A stretch of DNA of 64,000 nt, taken from positions 1 to 64,000 of the forward strand of contig JAURVB010014988.1 in NCBI GenBank assembly GCA_033002965.1. Direction: 5' to 3'. The notes under the pieces are model-generated. The model did no database searches and was not told where the DNA came from. It saw only the letters and a program-made list of their open reading frames with translations. The translations under genes and the position numbers were made by a program. Positions 21,344 to 34,200 of this stretch are shown piece after piece (within the stretch, counting starts at the first letter, position 1; every line of letters begins with the position of its first letter). The DNA is from Piper betle (Eukaryota; Streptophyta; Magnoliopsida; Piperales; Piperaceae).

Positions 21344-23043
21344 GTTTACTATTTTAGGATTCCAAAGTTTGTGTCTAGATCCCCGTACACACCGACATCT
21401 TTCGATCTCTCTATTATGTGGGTTTATGCTTAGATGATGTTCCTAATAAATCGATATCACACTCGTTATTTCAGCACATGATTTATTAACATGTTCAGTT
21501 TATTTCATGATATTAGATTACATGTGCGAACATAGTATTAGATTAGATCAATATGTGTTTATTTAATTTCATGTTCATGCCATGCATCCTTGCTGCATAT
21601 AAGATTTTTCATGCATTACTCATATTCATCACACAAGAGCGTGTACCTGTCCACATCACTAGGCCACTCGGAGATGGGCTTGCTGCGGTAGGTCAAGGAG
21701 CTCTTCTTAGGTGTGTTAGGACTCTCTTTTGCTTGTCTTACGTGATTTGAATTATATCGCATAACATAATTGGTAGAATATTATTAGATCCCACTACCAA
21801 CGGCTCATTTAATTGATCTTTCAAATTTTTAAAACCTCAAGGATTAGATCACTAGATGAGTTTTCGAAAAATTATAAGATTTAATTCAAAGTCAAACTTT
21901 AGCTCTATATGAAATGTTCATTCCCCAACCTTAAACATTTATTATAATTTTGGATTTTAACTTGCACACAATATGGATGGGATGCATGACGTCACCAAGG
22001 GGCTAGGTCAGTACCCACCTGTGGTGCTCGGTGACAGTCTTATATTGATGATATTATACTACTACCTTCATGCAATGTATATTTTAGCAGTATTTGACAT
22101 GTTGCCTCCGTTGAGTATGTTTGGACTATGTAGTGCTGAAGTGATTATCAGTTAGGCCTTATTAGCCATATCACCTGCATGTTACTACGAGCTATTATCT
22201 GGTCCATATATATAGATTATCTGGGATTATGATCAGGCCTTATTGGCAACTGGTTTATGACCACCGGTGTGTTGTAGAGGAGGAGTTGTTCTTTTCAGTC
22301 TCTCATGGAACTACTTTTTCCATTGGCCAATATTGATAATTTCCCTATTAGTTATTTGAGACTCAATGACCCTCATTGCTAACGCATTTTCTTATATTAT
22401 TTAGGTGAGCAGGCTTGGCATGGGCTAGTGTAGTTGTGCAAATGACGAGGACTTTGGTGGTGCTTGGCCAGTGTTTTGGTTTGGCTTTTGGTCATTGTGT
22501 TGTGTCCCTTGGGGACTTTGTTATCTGCTGGATATGTATTGTCTCATTTGTGTTGATGTTTTGAGACCATTGATTATGTGTTGTGATGTGTGGTTGTGTG
22601 GCCTTGAAACTTGTGTTGTTACCCATGCCAACTTGTGCCTCATGATATGACACTATGACTGTTGCTAGCTTTTGTGTACCTAACTGTATTTCCTTTGTTT
22701 TGCAGCAATAAACTCTGGTAACGCAAGGCTAACTTATTTTGTGTAGGTTATTCTAAGCCCCATAATCCTAGAATTGATGGTAAATAAATATTCAGGAATG
22801 TGAAACCATGTTGCTTGTACAGGTACATGGAGCGAAGAAGGAACATAGTTGGAGGAGCTTCTGTGATTTGTTGTAATTACAAAAAAGTAGCCATGTGAAA
22901 GCCAGGTAAGCCCACAAACCAATGAATGTGAAATCTGTGTTAAATATATTATGAATGACTTGGAAATGTTGTGTAACACCTTGGAAAATATTTCAGTGAA
23001 TATTAAATGATATTATGAAATATTTCTAAGATTTTTGTACAAT
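21344..23043. other. intergenic region, probably old LTR-element sequence
   Basis: No gene is visible. Phrases such as GGCCACTCGGAGATGGGC and CAAGGGGCTAGGTCAGTACC, and a TGTAACACC start near 22972, look like decayed Ty3 LTR sequence, but I cannot set boundaries. Confidence 0.4.
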
Positions 23044-24129
23044 TGAATTGTAACACCCTGATTTCGGTTTACCTAAGAACCTGATCAAAAATATTACGAT
23101 CAAGTCGAGTCATGTTTAATATTGTTAGTCAGTAAGATTCGATCAATAAAATAGATCAAAATACTTCTTGGTGTCATGAGAATGGAAGACATTGTCAAAT
23201 AAGCATCAAAACACATCAAATATAAATAAATGCAAGAAAGTAAATACTGTGTTGAGCTCCAGTGTGTGTAGCATTTACCTGTCCTCCCACCAAAGTCGAC
23301 TCAGGATTTGCATGACCTACATATATTATATGAAATCCATCAGTAACGATTGTTACTGGTCAGAAAAATAATTAATACAATTTGGCAAATGGGTATTCCA
23401 TTACCCATGAAAACTTATGAAACTTCAAGATAGCCTCACACTGGACAGTAAGCAAACATACTTAAGCAATTGCTGGCTCGTATGCACGGCTCATAATCAT
23501 ATTCATACATACATATAGCGCTTACGCTTCCATACCTTCCATATCACCCGCCATGGTACTCGAGTGGCAAAAGGAAAAGTTAAGTTAGTGCCACATATTC
23601 CAGAAATGCGCTACATTACGCTGTACCATCATACACTGCACTATCTCATGGTTTGAAGGAGTACTAGTGCGATTCATACATATCTCCATACCGCTCACTC
23701 TCTTATTCGTGAAATCCATAAAAAAGTGTGTACTTATATAATAGGCTTAGGAAAGAGGCTTATATCAAAAATTTCTTGAGCTTAAGTTCGAAAACCAACA
23801 AGGGATCTCATCCTTGTAGTTTTATTAAACATGCATAGAAAATATGGCTAGATAGCCTGACATCAGAGGGATGCAATAAAATACTGCCAATGTCGTCCTA
23901 TGTATAAAATATGATTAAACTCGACATGCAAGGAGTCAATAGAGAGGGAGAGTCCTATGGACCTGTGGTCTAAGCTCCAAGTACATCGTCACATCTACGG
24001 CAAGCTCAGACTCTGTAACCTATATCAAACCTACTGCTAAATAAAATACTAACATCTTTATATGATGCATACTTGTGGTGTGTGCTCATATAATCAATAC
24101 ATCACAATAAAAAAATAATACTAACAAAC

Positions 24130-24700
24130 TTATAACTCAACATGTGGCACGCAAATTGAGGCATAATAATAATAAATAATAAATAATAAATAAAAGAAGA
24201 AAATGCACTCATAGATAATTAGATAAATAATAAATGCATAAACATAAACAATACTCTAATTATAAAATAATAATATAATTATACTATATAAATATATTGG
24301 TAAACACGAATAACTATCAATATATACTCGTGTTAGTAAATATATAAACATATATATATATATATATATAATAATTCAATAAATCAATAAATAAACAAAC
24401 AAATAGTTAATAGTCATTAATAATAAATATTAATAACATCGTAGTTATACAATACAAGAATACACAATAAATACAAACAAATAATAACATACACGTACTG
24501 AACAAATAAATAAATAAATACATACAATTTAATAAACATAATAAGACTAATATTCATAAGTAACTATAATATTAATAATATCAATTAATCATGTAAACAT
24601 TCATCATATATGATAAACATATAAATAAAAATAAATAATAAATAATGAATAAATAAATAAAATAATAAATAAAGAAAAATCATCATAATATCCAATCATA
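24130..24700. repeat. AT-rich microsatellite zone inside the solo LTR
   Basis: Runs of AATAAATAATAA (about 24160-24195), (TA)n at about 24350-24370, and AAATAAAT-type tracts at 24500-24530 and 24620-24675. No coding potential. Confidence 0.85.
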
Positions 24701-24889
24701 CTAAATCATGTGAATATGCATCTAAACTAATATAAAAGTTATCAACTTACCAAAAACGGTAGAAGAATAAACGAAAACGGGTTGAAACTGAGTTGAACCG
24801 GAGCGAACCGAGCTAAAGCAAACCAAACCAAACTAAACCAACTCGGTCTGGGTTAACTGCTGGGCTAGCGAATGCGGTCACGGGCAGGC

Positions 24890-25460
24890 AGACAGCAAAC
24901 CAGACAAATGGGCGAATGGGTAGGACAGAGGGCAGTGGTGCCCGTCGCTGGACAACGCTGATGGTGTCGCGGCTAAGGCTGCTGTTGGTTTCAATTGAAA
25001 GAGGGGAGGACGGGCATCATGATGGTGGTGGCGGTCAGTGAAGTTGGGCCGTCTGCTAGCCAAAAGGGGCGGATCGCCGCCGGGTGTGGTGACGTCATCG
25101 TTAGCGATCACGGCCATGACGGTCGATGGTGTTGGTACCAAACTGTAGATCTTGGTGAGGGGCAGCCATTGGAGTGGTCGGATCAGCCGATGGTGACTCG
25201 CTGGTACCGGAAAATGGCCCAAATGATTGCGGCATCGGTGATGAACAGTGATAGAAAACTCGGTGGCCGACGGCAATTGCTGCAGAACCGGTGGTCATGC
25301 GTGTTATGAATGGGAAGCCAACCACGAGGCAATAACAGCCGTACCAAATGGGTGGCCAAAGGAGGTCTGGAGACTCGCTAGTGGCGAGCCAAAGTGGCAG
25401 TAGCGTTAACACAGTGAAGTTGTGGAAGATCGTGGAAGATCTAGGAAACAATATGGTGAA
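24890..25460. other. GC-rich island within the solo LTR
   Basis: The base composition changes abruptly from AT-rich to GC-rich. Overlapping stop-free frames of 104-132 codons exist on both strands, as expected from composition. I see no conserved motif and do not call a gene. The LTR at 43625-46471 has an island at the same relative place. Confidence 0.6.
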
Positions 25461-26066
25461 GCCAGGGCTGATGTGTATGGCTTAGATCTTGCCACATGGC
25501 ACAATCTCAACATCTGACAACTCGTGGTCTAGTGGGACCCACATATGGGTATATGCAATATACATACAAGTGAAAAGCTCGGACCGAGACCATCCCAACT
25601 TGAAACTAACTTGAGTTCTGAAATTGACTTTATAGGAGGGAATCAAGGCAAGAAGGGTAAATAGGCCTCGAAACCCTAAACGTAATCAAGATGGGCCCAC
25701 AGGGGCACAATCGAGTAATCCAAAATTCTTATGCTACATGCAAATAAAATACCCAAAAATCCCAAACGGGTGCTAAATGCTGTAATTGCCTAGATTTGGG
25801 CCTAAAATCCTAACTAACTCATAAAAATCATATGTATACCTTGTGTATACACTGATAACTTATTATATACAGTATCATAAGTGAAACTATCATATGCATG
25901 TCGAGCATACTTAGCCTCCATAACATGGTCATATAGCCATCTGAGCCTTGTACTCATAATCTAAAAACTAGTCTGGCTCGAGCTCACTCGAACTGACTCG
26001 AGATTGTTCTGAACTGGACAAAACTTAAATCGGGTAAAGCCCAAACCCAAAAATGTTTACATGAAT

Positions 26067-28455
26067 ATAAATTATCTAGGTTGTTTAATTTTTTTGACGT
26101 CCTATTTACAAGGTAGACTATGCAAGATTTTCTTTAGAAACTTACTTGCCTTTGTAAATTCAACTCATATAGGATGTCTTATTGACATGAGCCAAACTAT
26201 AGTTGTCTTGCATGCATTTTGGTGTTATTTGCGCATTAGCTTCCCTTGTGTTCAATCATTTGATGCCTTGGACGATTAGGTCTTTCTTATATTTGTTCTC
26301 TAATTTGATAGGTTATGAATTAGTATCCTGAAATTTATTAGTTCGATTAAGTTCGCTCCGCAGGCCGAATTGGGCTGTTACACAACTCGTAGCTAACACA
26401 AAGCAAAGAAGAAAACTCTATAGTCTGAAACCTCTAATCTAAATTGACATGGAATCCAATAAAAGACCAACTAGGGCTAATTGATGTATCCAAAACTCCC
26501 CATACATATGTTACAATCAATTCTATTGTTATTGACTTATTATTAGTATATTATGTGGAGGTTGAACTCCTTTCTTCCTTGGCCTTCACCTCATGTTTTC
26601 TATTGCCTATGTTCTAACCGAAGTCTTTGGTAACCAAACCATTAACCCTCTGTCTTCGGTTGCCAAAGTTTTGACCGAACTGTAATTAAAGTCTTCACCA
26701 CTTCAACTCTTCCTTTGAATCTTCACACTTTATTTCTTCACTTGATTGATTTGTCTTCTTCTTCACTTGGAGTCTTTATGATCTTGATTCCTTTACATAG
26801 ACTCCTATGATCATACTTATAGAGTTTGCAATGTGGTCTCATCAAACAAGGTTCAAAACTTTGCTGAACCTTGTTTTGATGTGACAAGATTCTAAACTCT
26901 CTAAGGTTGATCTAGGAAAAGGAAACAACTAACTTAAGTCGAAATCAACTCATAAGGTTTTTGACGTGTGGAAGTCATAGGGACATTGATAGGCTTCGGT
27001 TAGGACTTAGACAACCAAAAGGAGGAGGTGTAGACTAAGGAAGATAGAGTTTCAACCTTCGGCTGAGCTTCGGTCATGCATTTGACAACCAAAGACCTTG
27101 GGCTTAGTTTGAAGTCTTGTAGAAATTGACTTTGGTTATCTTTTGGTCTAGGGTTTGGCATTGAAAGAAAAAAGTTTGAAATTAAAGAGTTTAAGCTTCA
27201 GAGTTTAGCAAGCATTTGGTCACATGTTTGGCTACCAAAGGTGATATCCGATGAAACTTCAGATACCAATTGTAGAGTTCAGAAGCTCACATTAGATTGT
27301 AGAAGTTGGAGAAGTTTGAGAATATGGCTCGGTAGACATTTGATTGTATGTTTGGCAACCGAAGTTGACATGACCAGTGTTAAGTGAATGTTCATTTAGC
27401 ATTCGGTCGATCATTTGATAGCCGATTGTTCTAGAAAGGTTGCCAAAACTAGCCTTTGGAAAAAGCAAAAAAAAAAGTTCAAACCTCAATGACTACTATT
27501 CTTGGAGAGGCTATGGAAACCTATAAATAGGGCCTTAGGGAGCATGTTTTGAACATCACTTGACACCTCTTGCTACTCTTGTGAACTCTAGGCTCTCTCT
27601 GATCAAAATTAGAAGGGCAAGCTTGTATTCAGAAAGACTTACCTATTAGCTTGTATTCTAGGTGCTTTTCATTGTACCAAGTTGAGTGCTTGTATATAGG
27701 TCAGCTCAAGTGTATTTGAGTAGTTGGTGAATTACTAAGGTGTGAGAGTGTGTGTGATGAAGCATCTTGCTTGAGGAGAGAAAGTGTTTGGAGAAGGTGT
27801 AGCTTCCAAAGGTTGTAAAGTTCGAAGGGTGTTTGGAACTTGTTGGAGCTAGAATCCTTGACACTTAGCCTTGGAGAAGGAAGGCTTGTTGAGACTCCGA
27901 GGGTGCTTGGAATGCAAGTTTGCTTGGTGCTTGTGAAGTGCCTGTGAAGGAAGCGTAGCTTGGTTGTAGGTAAGGTTACAAGTTGGTTTGCCTAGTAAAG
28001 CTATGAGGACCTTGTTGTGTCCTCTCCCTTCTCTTTCTCAAACTAAAAGGGAGGACATACTAGTTGCAAACCTCTTCAAAAACTTGTTTGTGTCCTCTCC
28101 CTTCTCTTTATCTTTGTGTGCTTGTGATTTTAATTGTATCCACTTGTTTTATATACTTGCTTAACTCCTTTGTGTTTGACTTAATCCCTGTTGGGAGTTA
28201 ACTACTATCAAGCTCTAGGCTACTTTGCTACTTGTATAGTTTTGAGTTGTTCTCCAACACAAGTAGTAACTTAGAATTGAATTTCTTGTGCCTCACACCC
28301 ACCCACCCACCCCTTACTTGCCCTTGCCTATTCTTGTTTCATTTGTACTTACTTTCTATCATGTACTTATGCTTATATCATTTCCACAATTTTGTCCATT
28401 CTTGAGATTATTTTTAAGGCCCTAAGGATAATGGTGATCTATTTGTGGTCACTAA
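26067..28455. other. intergenic region, possibly LTR or leader of the copia relic
   Basis: No gene is visible. Short phrases recur, such as CTTCGGTTGCCAAAG / TTTGGTAACCAAACC (26620-27440) and a 25-bp GTGTCCTCTCCCTTCTCTTT phrase twice (28018 and 28089). Its place upstream of a copia gag relic suggests LTR or leader sequence, but no matching second LTR is seen. Confidence 0.35.
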
Positions 28456-28459
28456 TATC

Positions 28460-30330
28460 CCCTTCTCAACAGGGATTCTTGGAGTGAGTAAGAGAAGAAG
28501 GCACATACTATCAATGCAAATGCTATGACTGTCTCATCTTGTGCCTTGAATGAGACAAAATTCAATAGCCCTTTGCACTACAAAGGAAATATGAGGTTGA
28601 CATGAAGTTACCCTTGAGGGAACTTCTCAAGTAAAAGAATCTAGGATAAGCCTCCTAATTCATAAATATGAGGTTTTCAATATGGAGGAAAATAAGACCA
28701 TAAATGCAATGTGTAATAGGTTTAATGATATTATTTTAGGTCTCAAAGGGCTTGAGAAGACTATTGGAAATGCGGTGCTCAATTGCAAGATTTTTTATCT
28801 CTTCTAAAAGAATGGAGACCCATGGTTACAACAATTGAGGAAGCTAAAGACCTTGCTATCATGAACATGGAGGAGCTTCTTAGTTGTCTCATCACTGATG
28901 AGCACACCTTGAAAATGTACAAGGAGGAGATGGAGATTAACAAGAAGAAGAAAAAGGATTTGGCCCTAAGGATCCTCATGCAAGAAGAGGATGAGGACCT
29001 AGATGAGGAGATGGCTCTATCTACATGAAACTTCTAGATGTTCTTTAAATGTGAGACTAAGTTGATGGATCTCACAATCCATCCAATTTAGGAAACTTTG
29101 TCCTTGAAATTCTTACACTTGACACCCCCCCCCCCCCGTTGCTAACCCTAGCCTAGGCAACTTCTTTGGCCCATGACTAGGAGCATAACCAACATTCTTA
29201 GTCTAGCCCAATTAGTGCATCATCTAACACAGAACCATGTTGCTTTGATACCATCTACAATGTCCCAGTCCAATTAGTAAAACATAATGGGCTTAAGTCA
29301 TCTTTTCAAAAGTCGTTAACCAAGTTTAAGATCTGTAGTCCATTCCTACTTATAAATATGATCTTACCCGAGTATATATTAGATGTGAGACTAATTTGAG
29401 GGACCTCACAAAAGATATGAGCAACACCTCAAGAAAACAAGAGAAAGAAGGAAAATAGAAGAAGAAGTGTAAGGAAAAGAAGGAGAACTCCAAGGACAAG
29501 ATCCAGCGGTACAAGTAGAAAGGGTTTGCACATGTCATTCATGAATGTCTAACCAGGGATAAGGATCAATATCCTACGGGGAAGAAGGCTCTTCAAGTTA
29601 CCATGGATTCGTTGACAAAGGGAGTGAAGATTACTTTGGGAATTTTGCTTCATCATGACCATGGAGGAAGAAAGGGAAGCAGACTTTGATAGAGGCTTTG
29701 AAGAACTGTATGTGGCATTAATATGTATGGCCAAGAAAAACAAAGAGCATACAGAACAACTTGAAACAATCAATAAGGAGAAAGAAGCTCGTCAAGAGAA
29801 GCTCAAATGCAAGGAGTGGGAGCTCAAACATGCCAATGTGAGAGAGGAAGAGCTCCAAAAACAACTAGCCTCAATGGATAGGCACTTCACTAAGAAGCTC
29901 ACAAGCCTGCTTCTACAAAGCAAGAGCCCTCTAAGCTAATTGGGATTGGTGTGACACATCCACAATGGTAAATACAACAAGTCCTTCCAATTTATCAAAG
30001 CTTTTCAATTCCACATGGAGAAGATTTCACTCAAGACTTCGAAAGGGGTTTGCTTTAACAAAGGGAAGAAGCTTCTACATGCTCCAAACAAAGGAAAGGA
30101 GGCCATGAATGCTCCAAGAAAGGTGAAGGTGGTTAATCATGCTCCAAGAAGAAAGGAGAAGCTTAGAGATACCAAACAAAGGGAAGAAGCTACATCAATA
30201 TGAATTCATCTACCACACTTCAAGTACTTGTCAGTATTGTCACAAAGTTGGACATAAACAACGGAGATGTTGGTGGGATCCCTTGCCCAAAGGGGAAAGT
30301 TAGGTGGATTGCAAAGGTGCTGAAACTCAA
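28460..30330 (+). pseudogene. decayed Ty1/copia gag (UBN2-type) with zinc knuckle
   Basis: Translated fragments resemble the UBN2/DUF4219 gag of plant Ty1/copia elements: SRISLLIHKYEVFNMEENKT, FNDIILGLKGLEKTIGNAV, EWRPMVTTIEEAKDL, MNMEELLSCLITDEHTLKMY and a Lys/Glu-rich tail to 29028. A TRIM then interrupts it. After it come a Lys/Arg-rich stretch, a coiled-coil-like Glu/Lys region (29655-29939) and a CX2CX4HX4C knuckle (CQYCHKVGHKQRRC, about 30225-30270). Many stops and frameshifts are present, and no protease, integrase or RT follows. Confidence 0.75.
29049..29410 (-). mobile_element. second TRIM copy, truncated, inserted in the copia gag relic
   Basis: The reverse complement matches the TRIM at 20876-21338 along its length. 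One LTR is complete (29256-29410, 155 bp). The primer site reads TGGTATCAAAGC (29242-29253), one mismatch to the iMet site. The internal part keeps GTTAGCAAC and GTGTAAGAATTTC. Only about 28 bp of the other LTR remain (29049-29076). A 13-C homopolymer lies at 29125-29137, where the first copy has no such run. Confidence 0.88.
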
Positions 30331-30671
30331 GAAAGGTATAAACTCCATCTTCACACCTTGATCCACTTTAATTATACATATGTAAGGTTTTCAAATGCTT
30401 TCAAAAATATTTCAAAAGGGTAATAAGGGTCTAAAATCAATATAAAATTGACTTCCGCAATTTTATAACCCTCACTTGTTGAAAACTTTTATTGGATATC
30501 AACAAGTGTATCATTTTGGATTTATTCTAAATACACATGAAAATTGGGAAAATTTTTAAAATACTTTTTATCATGCTTGAGACAAACTACAATATGTAAA
30601 GTGTTTTTTTGTTTAAAGTCTCAATGTTTTGATTGAACCAATGAACAAAATTTGATTTTTATGACAAAAGG

Positions 30672-31036
30672 TATTCAATTGACGATTGGTCAATCGTTTG
30701 GTAATTGAATGAATCAGTAAAGTTGAATCTTTTAAATTCCTAACTTTGACCAAATGTGCCCTCACTGGAACTGAATGTCTATGTGCCACTGCTGCTCTGC
30801 CATTGCAAGCCTAGGGCTGCAGTGACTCACTGCTGACTGACATGCCAAAGACATCCCTATTCAATTGATGATTGGTCAATCGTTTGGTAACTGAATGAAT
30901 CAGTAAAGTTGAATCTTTTAAATTCCTAACTTTGACTCACCGGAACTGAATGTCTATGCACCACTGTTGCTCCGCCATTGCAAGCCTAGAGCTGCAGTAA
31001 CTCATTGCTGACCGACCTGCCAAAGACATCCCTATT
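30672..31036. repeat. tandem duplication, about 186-bp unit, two copies
   Basis: Copy 1 (about 30672-30857) and copy 2 (about 30858-31036) share TATTCAATTGAYGATTGGTC, AATCGTTTGGTAAYTGAATG, AATCAGTAAAGTTGAATC, CTGAATGTCTATG and GCCAAAGACATCCCTATTC. Copy 2 lacks about 10 bp after CTAACTTTGAC. Only substitutions otherwise, so this is a fairly recent event. Confidence 0.88.
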
Positions 31037-31259
31037 CTCCTCCCGCAAGTCCAACTAATCATTGTGCCCAACCAATTGGCATTGAAGCATATTCAGGCCA
31101 ATTTACCACTGATTGTGCCTCGAAGCCGCCCGTGCCACCTCAATGTTGATCGTGAAGTGATACCCAACTGTCGCAGGTCACCGAAGAGTCATTGCTGTCA
31201 GATTTCTTCTGCCATATTCAGGATCTACTCTTGTGCACATTCGGTTGAAGTTTTGGAGA

Positions 31260-34200
31260 AGGTTCATATGTAATAATTGGAACTTTTACCATTATTTCTT
31301 AGTTTTTATTTTCCTCTCTTGAGGAGTAGATATCAGTAGTAGATTCTTTATTTCTCATCCCATAAAAATTTTTCTTTGTATATTTAGTCAAATCTAATAC
31401 AAATCCTTATAATTCTTCAGTTTATGTGGTTGATTATATTGGATTCTGTTATGTTCATCATATTCCTAAAGTATTATCGTGGTTCAAAATAATTGATCAA
31501 ACAAAATTTCATGGAATAACAATCGGATAAGTATCAAGCTGTGGTGAACAAGTTGGGCAAGATCATATGTAAAGCAAGTGTATATCACGGATAGGATGTC
31601 TGTCATGTTTATTAGTTTTTCAAGTGGCTAAATACTTTTATACCTTAAATAGATTTAAGTGAAGCCAATCATGTTTGGGTAACCAAAGATCCTAATTAGA
31701 CTAATGAGTTGATTACGGTCAATGGTTAAATTAAGTTCAATTGAAAACCTATTTATGACTCATGTTTTATGTGTAGAGAGCATAGAAATCTTGTTTTTAT
31801 TTGATAAAAATTGGATAAAAAATGGATGAAATAAACAAAATTGGACTAAAAACCATAGTGGCAGTGCCTCAGCGACGAATGGTAGCACCGCAGCCCTGAA
31901 AGTACAAAGTTGAGGAAGACGAGCCTCAACGCTGCAGTGCCCAACGTCGAGGTTGCTGGCACCACAACACTCACTTATTGTTAGGTCACGTATTGACAAC
32001 ACCACGATGCTCATACTCCCAGTATTGAATGCCTTGACAGTCACATAAGTTGAAAACATGTCTGAACTTCAACCCCATGGTGCTCACCCTCCCGGTGTTG
32101 AACAATGCGGCGATCACATATATGAAAATGCTTAGGGGTTCTCAACGTTGCAGTGCTCAAGTCCTGCACTGCAGTGCTCGTGCCCTAAACCTAATTGCTT
32201 GATTTATTCCATATTTAGGCTCCATGAATGCTATGTTTATGAATTATTAGACATTGCATGATACTTGTTTTATGGTGTACGATTGTTAATAGTGTTGTTA
32301 GCAAATTATATGATATCATCATGTTCGTATCATGGCATAGCATGTTGGAAAGTAAGCTAGTTTTGGTTTTGATAAAGATTTGTAGTATTGTTCAAACTAG
32401 GACAATTGGTGTAATATCTAGTAATTTTAATTACTTTTATTTGATATTATTTGGACAAATTAGATGGCTATACTTAGTAGTTTTGACAGGGATACAATTT
32501 TTCTTTGTATTTTAAAGCATATTATGGTATGTTTTACATTGAATAATTATGATAAATAGTTGTTTGTACTTTGTATGTGTGGATATTCAAAGCCTTGTAT
32601 GAGAAAAGTGGAATTTGGCAATCAATCGTAACAATTTTGATGAAATAGGAAACAATTAAGGGAATTGTTTAAACAGGCAAGTGGACACAGTCAGGTTTGG
32701 ACCAACTCCATATTTTTGGTTGTTTTCTTGTTTGATTTTCTTGTTCAATATTGCTCTCATTCACTCATAATGATCTAGACGGTCATTTGAGTGAATACAA
32801 CGTTGAAAAAGGTTACTCGATTAATCTGTAAGTTCCGAATTGGTTGAATTTTGTCGAATATGGTTAAACGATCAAAACTTGGAAACCTTTATGGTTTAGC
32901 TAAGAGTTAGAACGTGGCTAGGTAGTTTTCCTAGGTTAGTAGGAGGCAACTAGGAGGTTGAAGGGTAATTTAGGAAAGAGGAAAATGGGGTAGTAGTAAA
33001 TAAACACTTAGGAGGATATTTAACCTTTTCGTTGCCAAAACCTATGGGCCGTCCCACCTCATCAAGGGTGAACATGACAGTCCTCTCAGTCCCTTGTTCC
33101 ATCATTTTTCTTCATCATTTTTGGTGGTTAGTACGGTTCTAAGTCATCCCCAATTGAAAAAAATACAAGAAGAGGTTAGTAATACAACTTTAACAAAGTT
33201 AATTCATGCATCATGAGTCATGTTGTGTTTTATGTAAATCATGTATGAACGTGCGTATTCATGGTAAAACTAAGTTTATATGATTATTTGATGCATGCAC
33301 ATTATAATTGGTACCATGAACTTGATTATAATGGAGACGGTTGGGTTAAACAACTTATATACCGATTTTTGTATTGTTTGTAGCATAAAAGAATAAGTTG
33401 AGTAAAATGAATGTAAGAACCTAGTATGAATTTTCAAGAAACATTCTAAACTCTTAGTTTTGATGTAAATAAGGTGCATAAACTTTCATCACGTTTGGAA
33501 TATGTTTGAATAATTTATTACAAAGCCATAAGCAAATTGTTGAGGATTGCTTAATTTAATTATGCTTTATTTGCAAATAATTTTATGGGCCATAAAACTA
33601 AAATCGCTTTTATTTGAATGCCATATTATATGTTAGGAAATCATGGTTAAAATTTCATGAAGTTTGGAATTTGTTTAATCCTTCAATGGAATTGCAAAAA
33701 TTGGAAAATTGTGAAATGCTATACGCTGAGTGCCACAACACTGGGAAAAGGGAAATTTGGAGAAGACCCACAACATCAGCACTGAAAGCCAAGGCAGTAG
33801 CACCATAGAACTGAGGAACAAAGCTACAACAATCATGCCTGATTTGTTTCTAGCTCAGATTCAAGTTATAATTCATGCTATAGAACTCTGATTTAGATGA
33901 TTCCTTTTGCATTTTAAACCCCTGCATGTCTAGTTTATTCTGGTAATATTACATAACTTTTCATTATGTATCCATGGAGTTGTGAATTTCTAAAATTAGA
34001 ATGGACCTATTCAATAGCATTCATATTTTTTTGAGTTATATCAATACCGTCTTATTTGCATGCCATTTTTATTATAAGTTAATCAATGTTTAGTGCTAGT
34101 ATCAATGTTTAGTGCTAGTATCAATGTGTTAATGATTATTTACATGTTGGATGATTGATGAATCATTGATCATGGTCATGACTTATCATGCACGCATACA

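Larger units (their letters stand above)
23049..26061 (+). mobile_element. solo LTR, 3013 bp (TGTAACACCC family, probably Ty3/Tekay-like)
   Basis: It starts TGTAACACCCTGATTTCGG and ends AAAATGTTTACA, with a perfect 5-bp target duplication TGAAT at 23044-23048 and 26062-26066. No primer site or internal coding region lies inside, so it is a solo LTR left by LTR-LTR recombination. It shares landmarks in the same order with the LTR at 43625-46471: AGTAACGA.TGTTAC, GGGATCTCATCCT, an AT-rich middle, a GC-rich island and a final ACTCGA-rich stretch. The lineage is inferred from LTR length and the TGTAACACCC start. Confidence 0.9.

Noticed and set aside
26378..26382. First-guess right end (GGGCTGTTACA) of the solo LTR that begins at 23049
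   Set aside because: No target duplication there; the end at 26061 gives a perfect TGAAT duplication and matches the end of the sister LTR.
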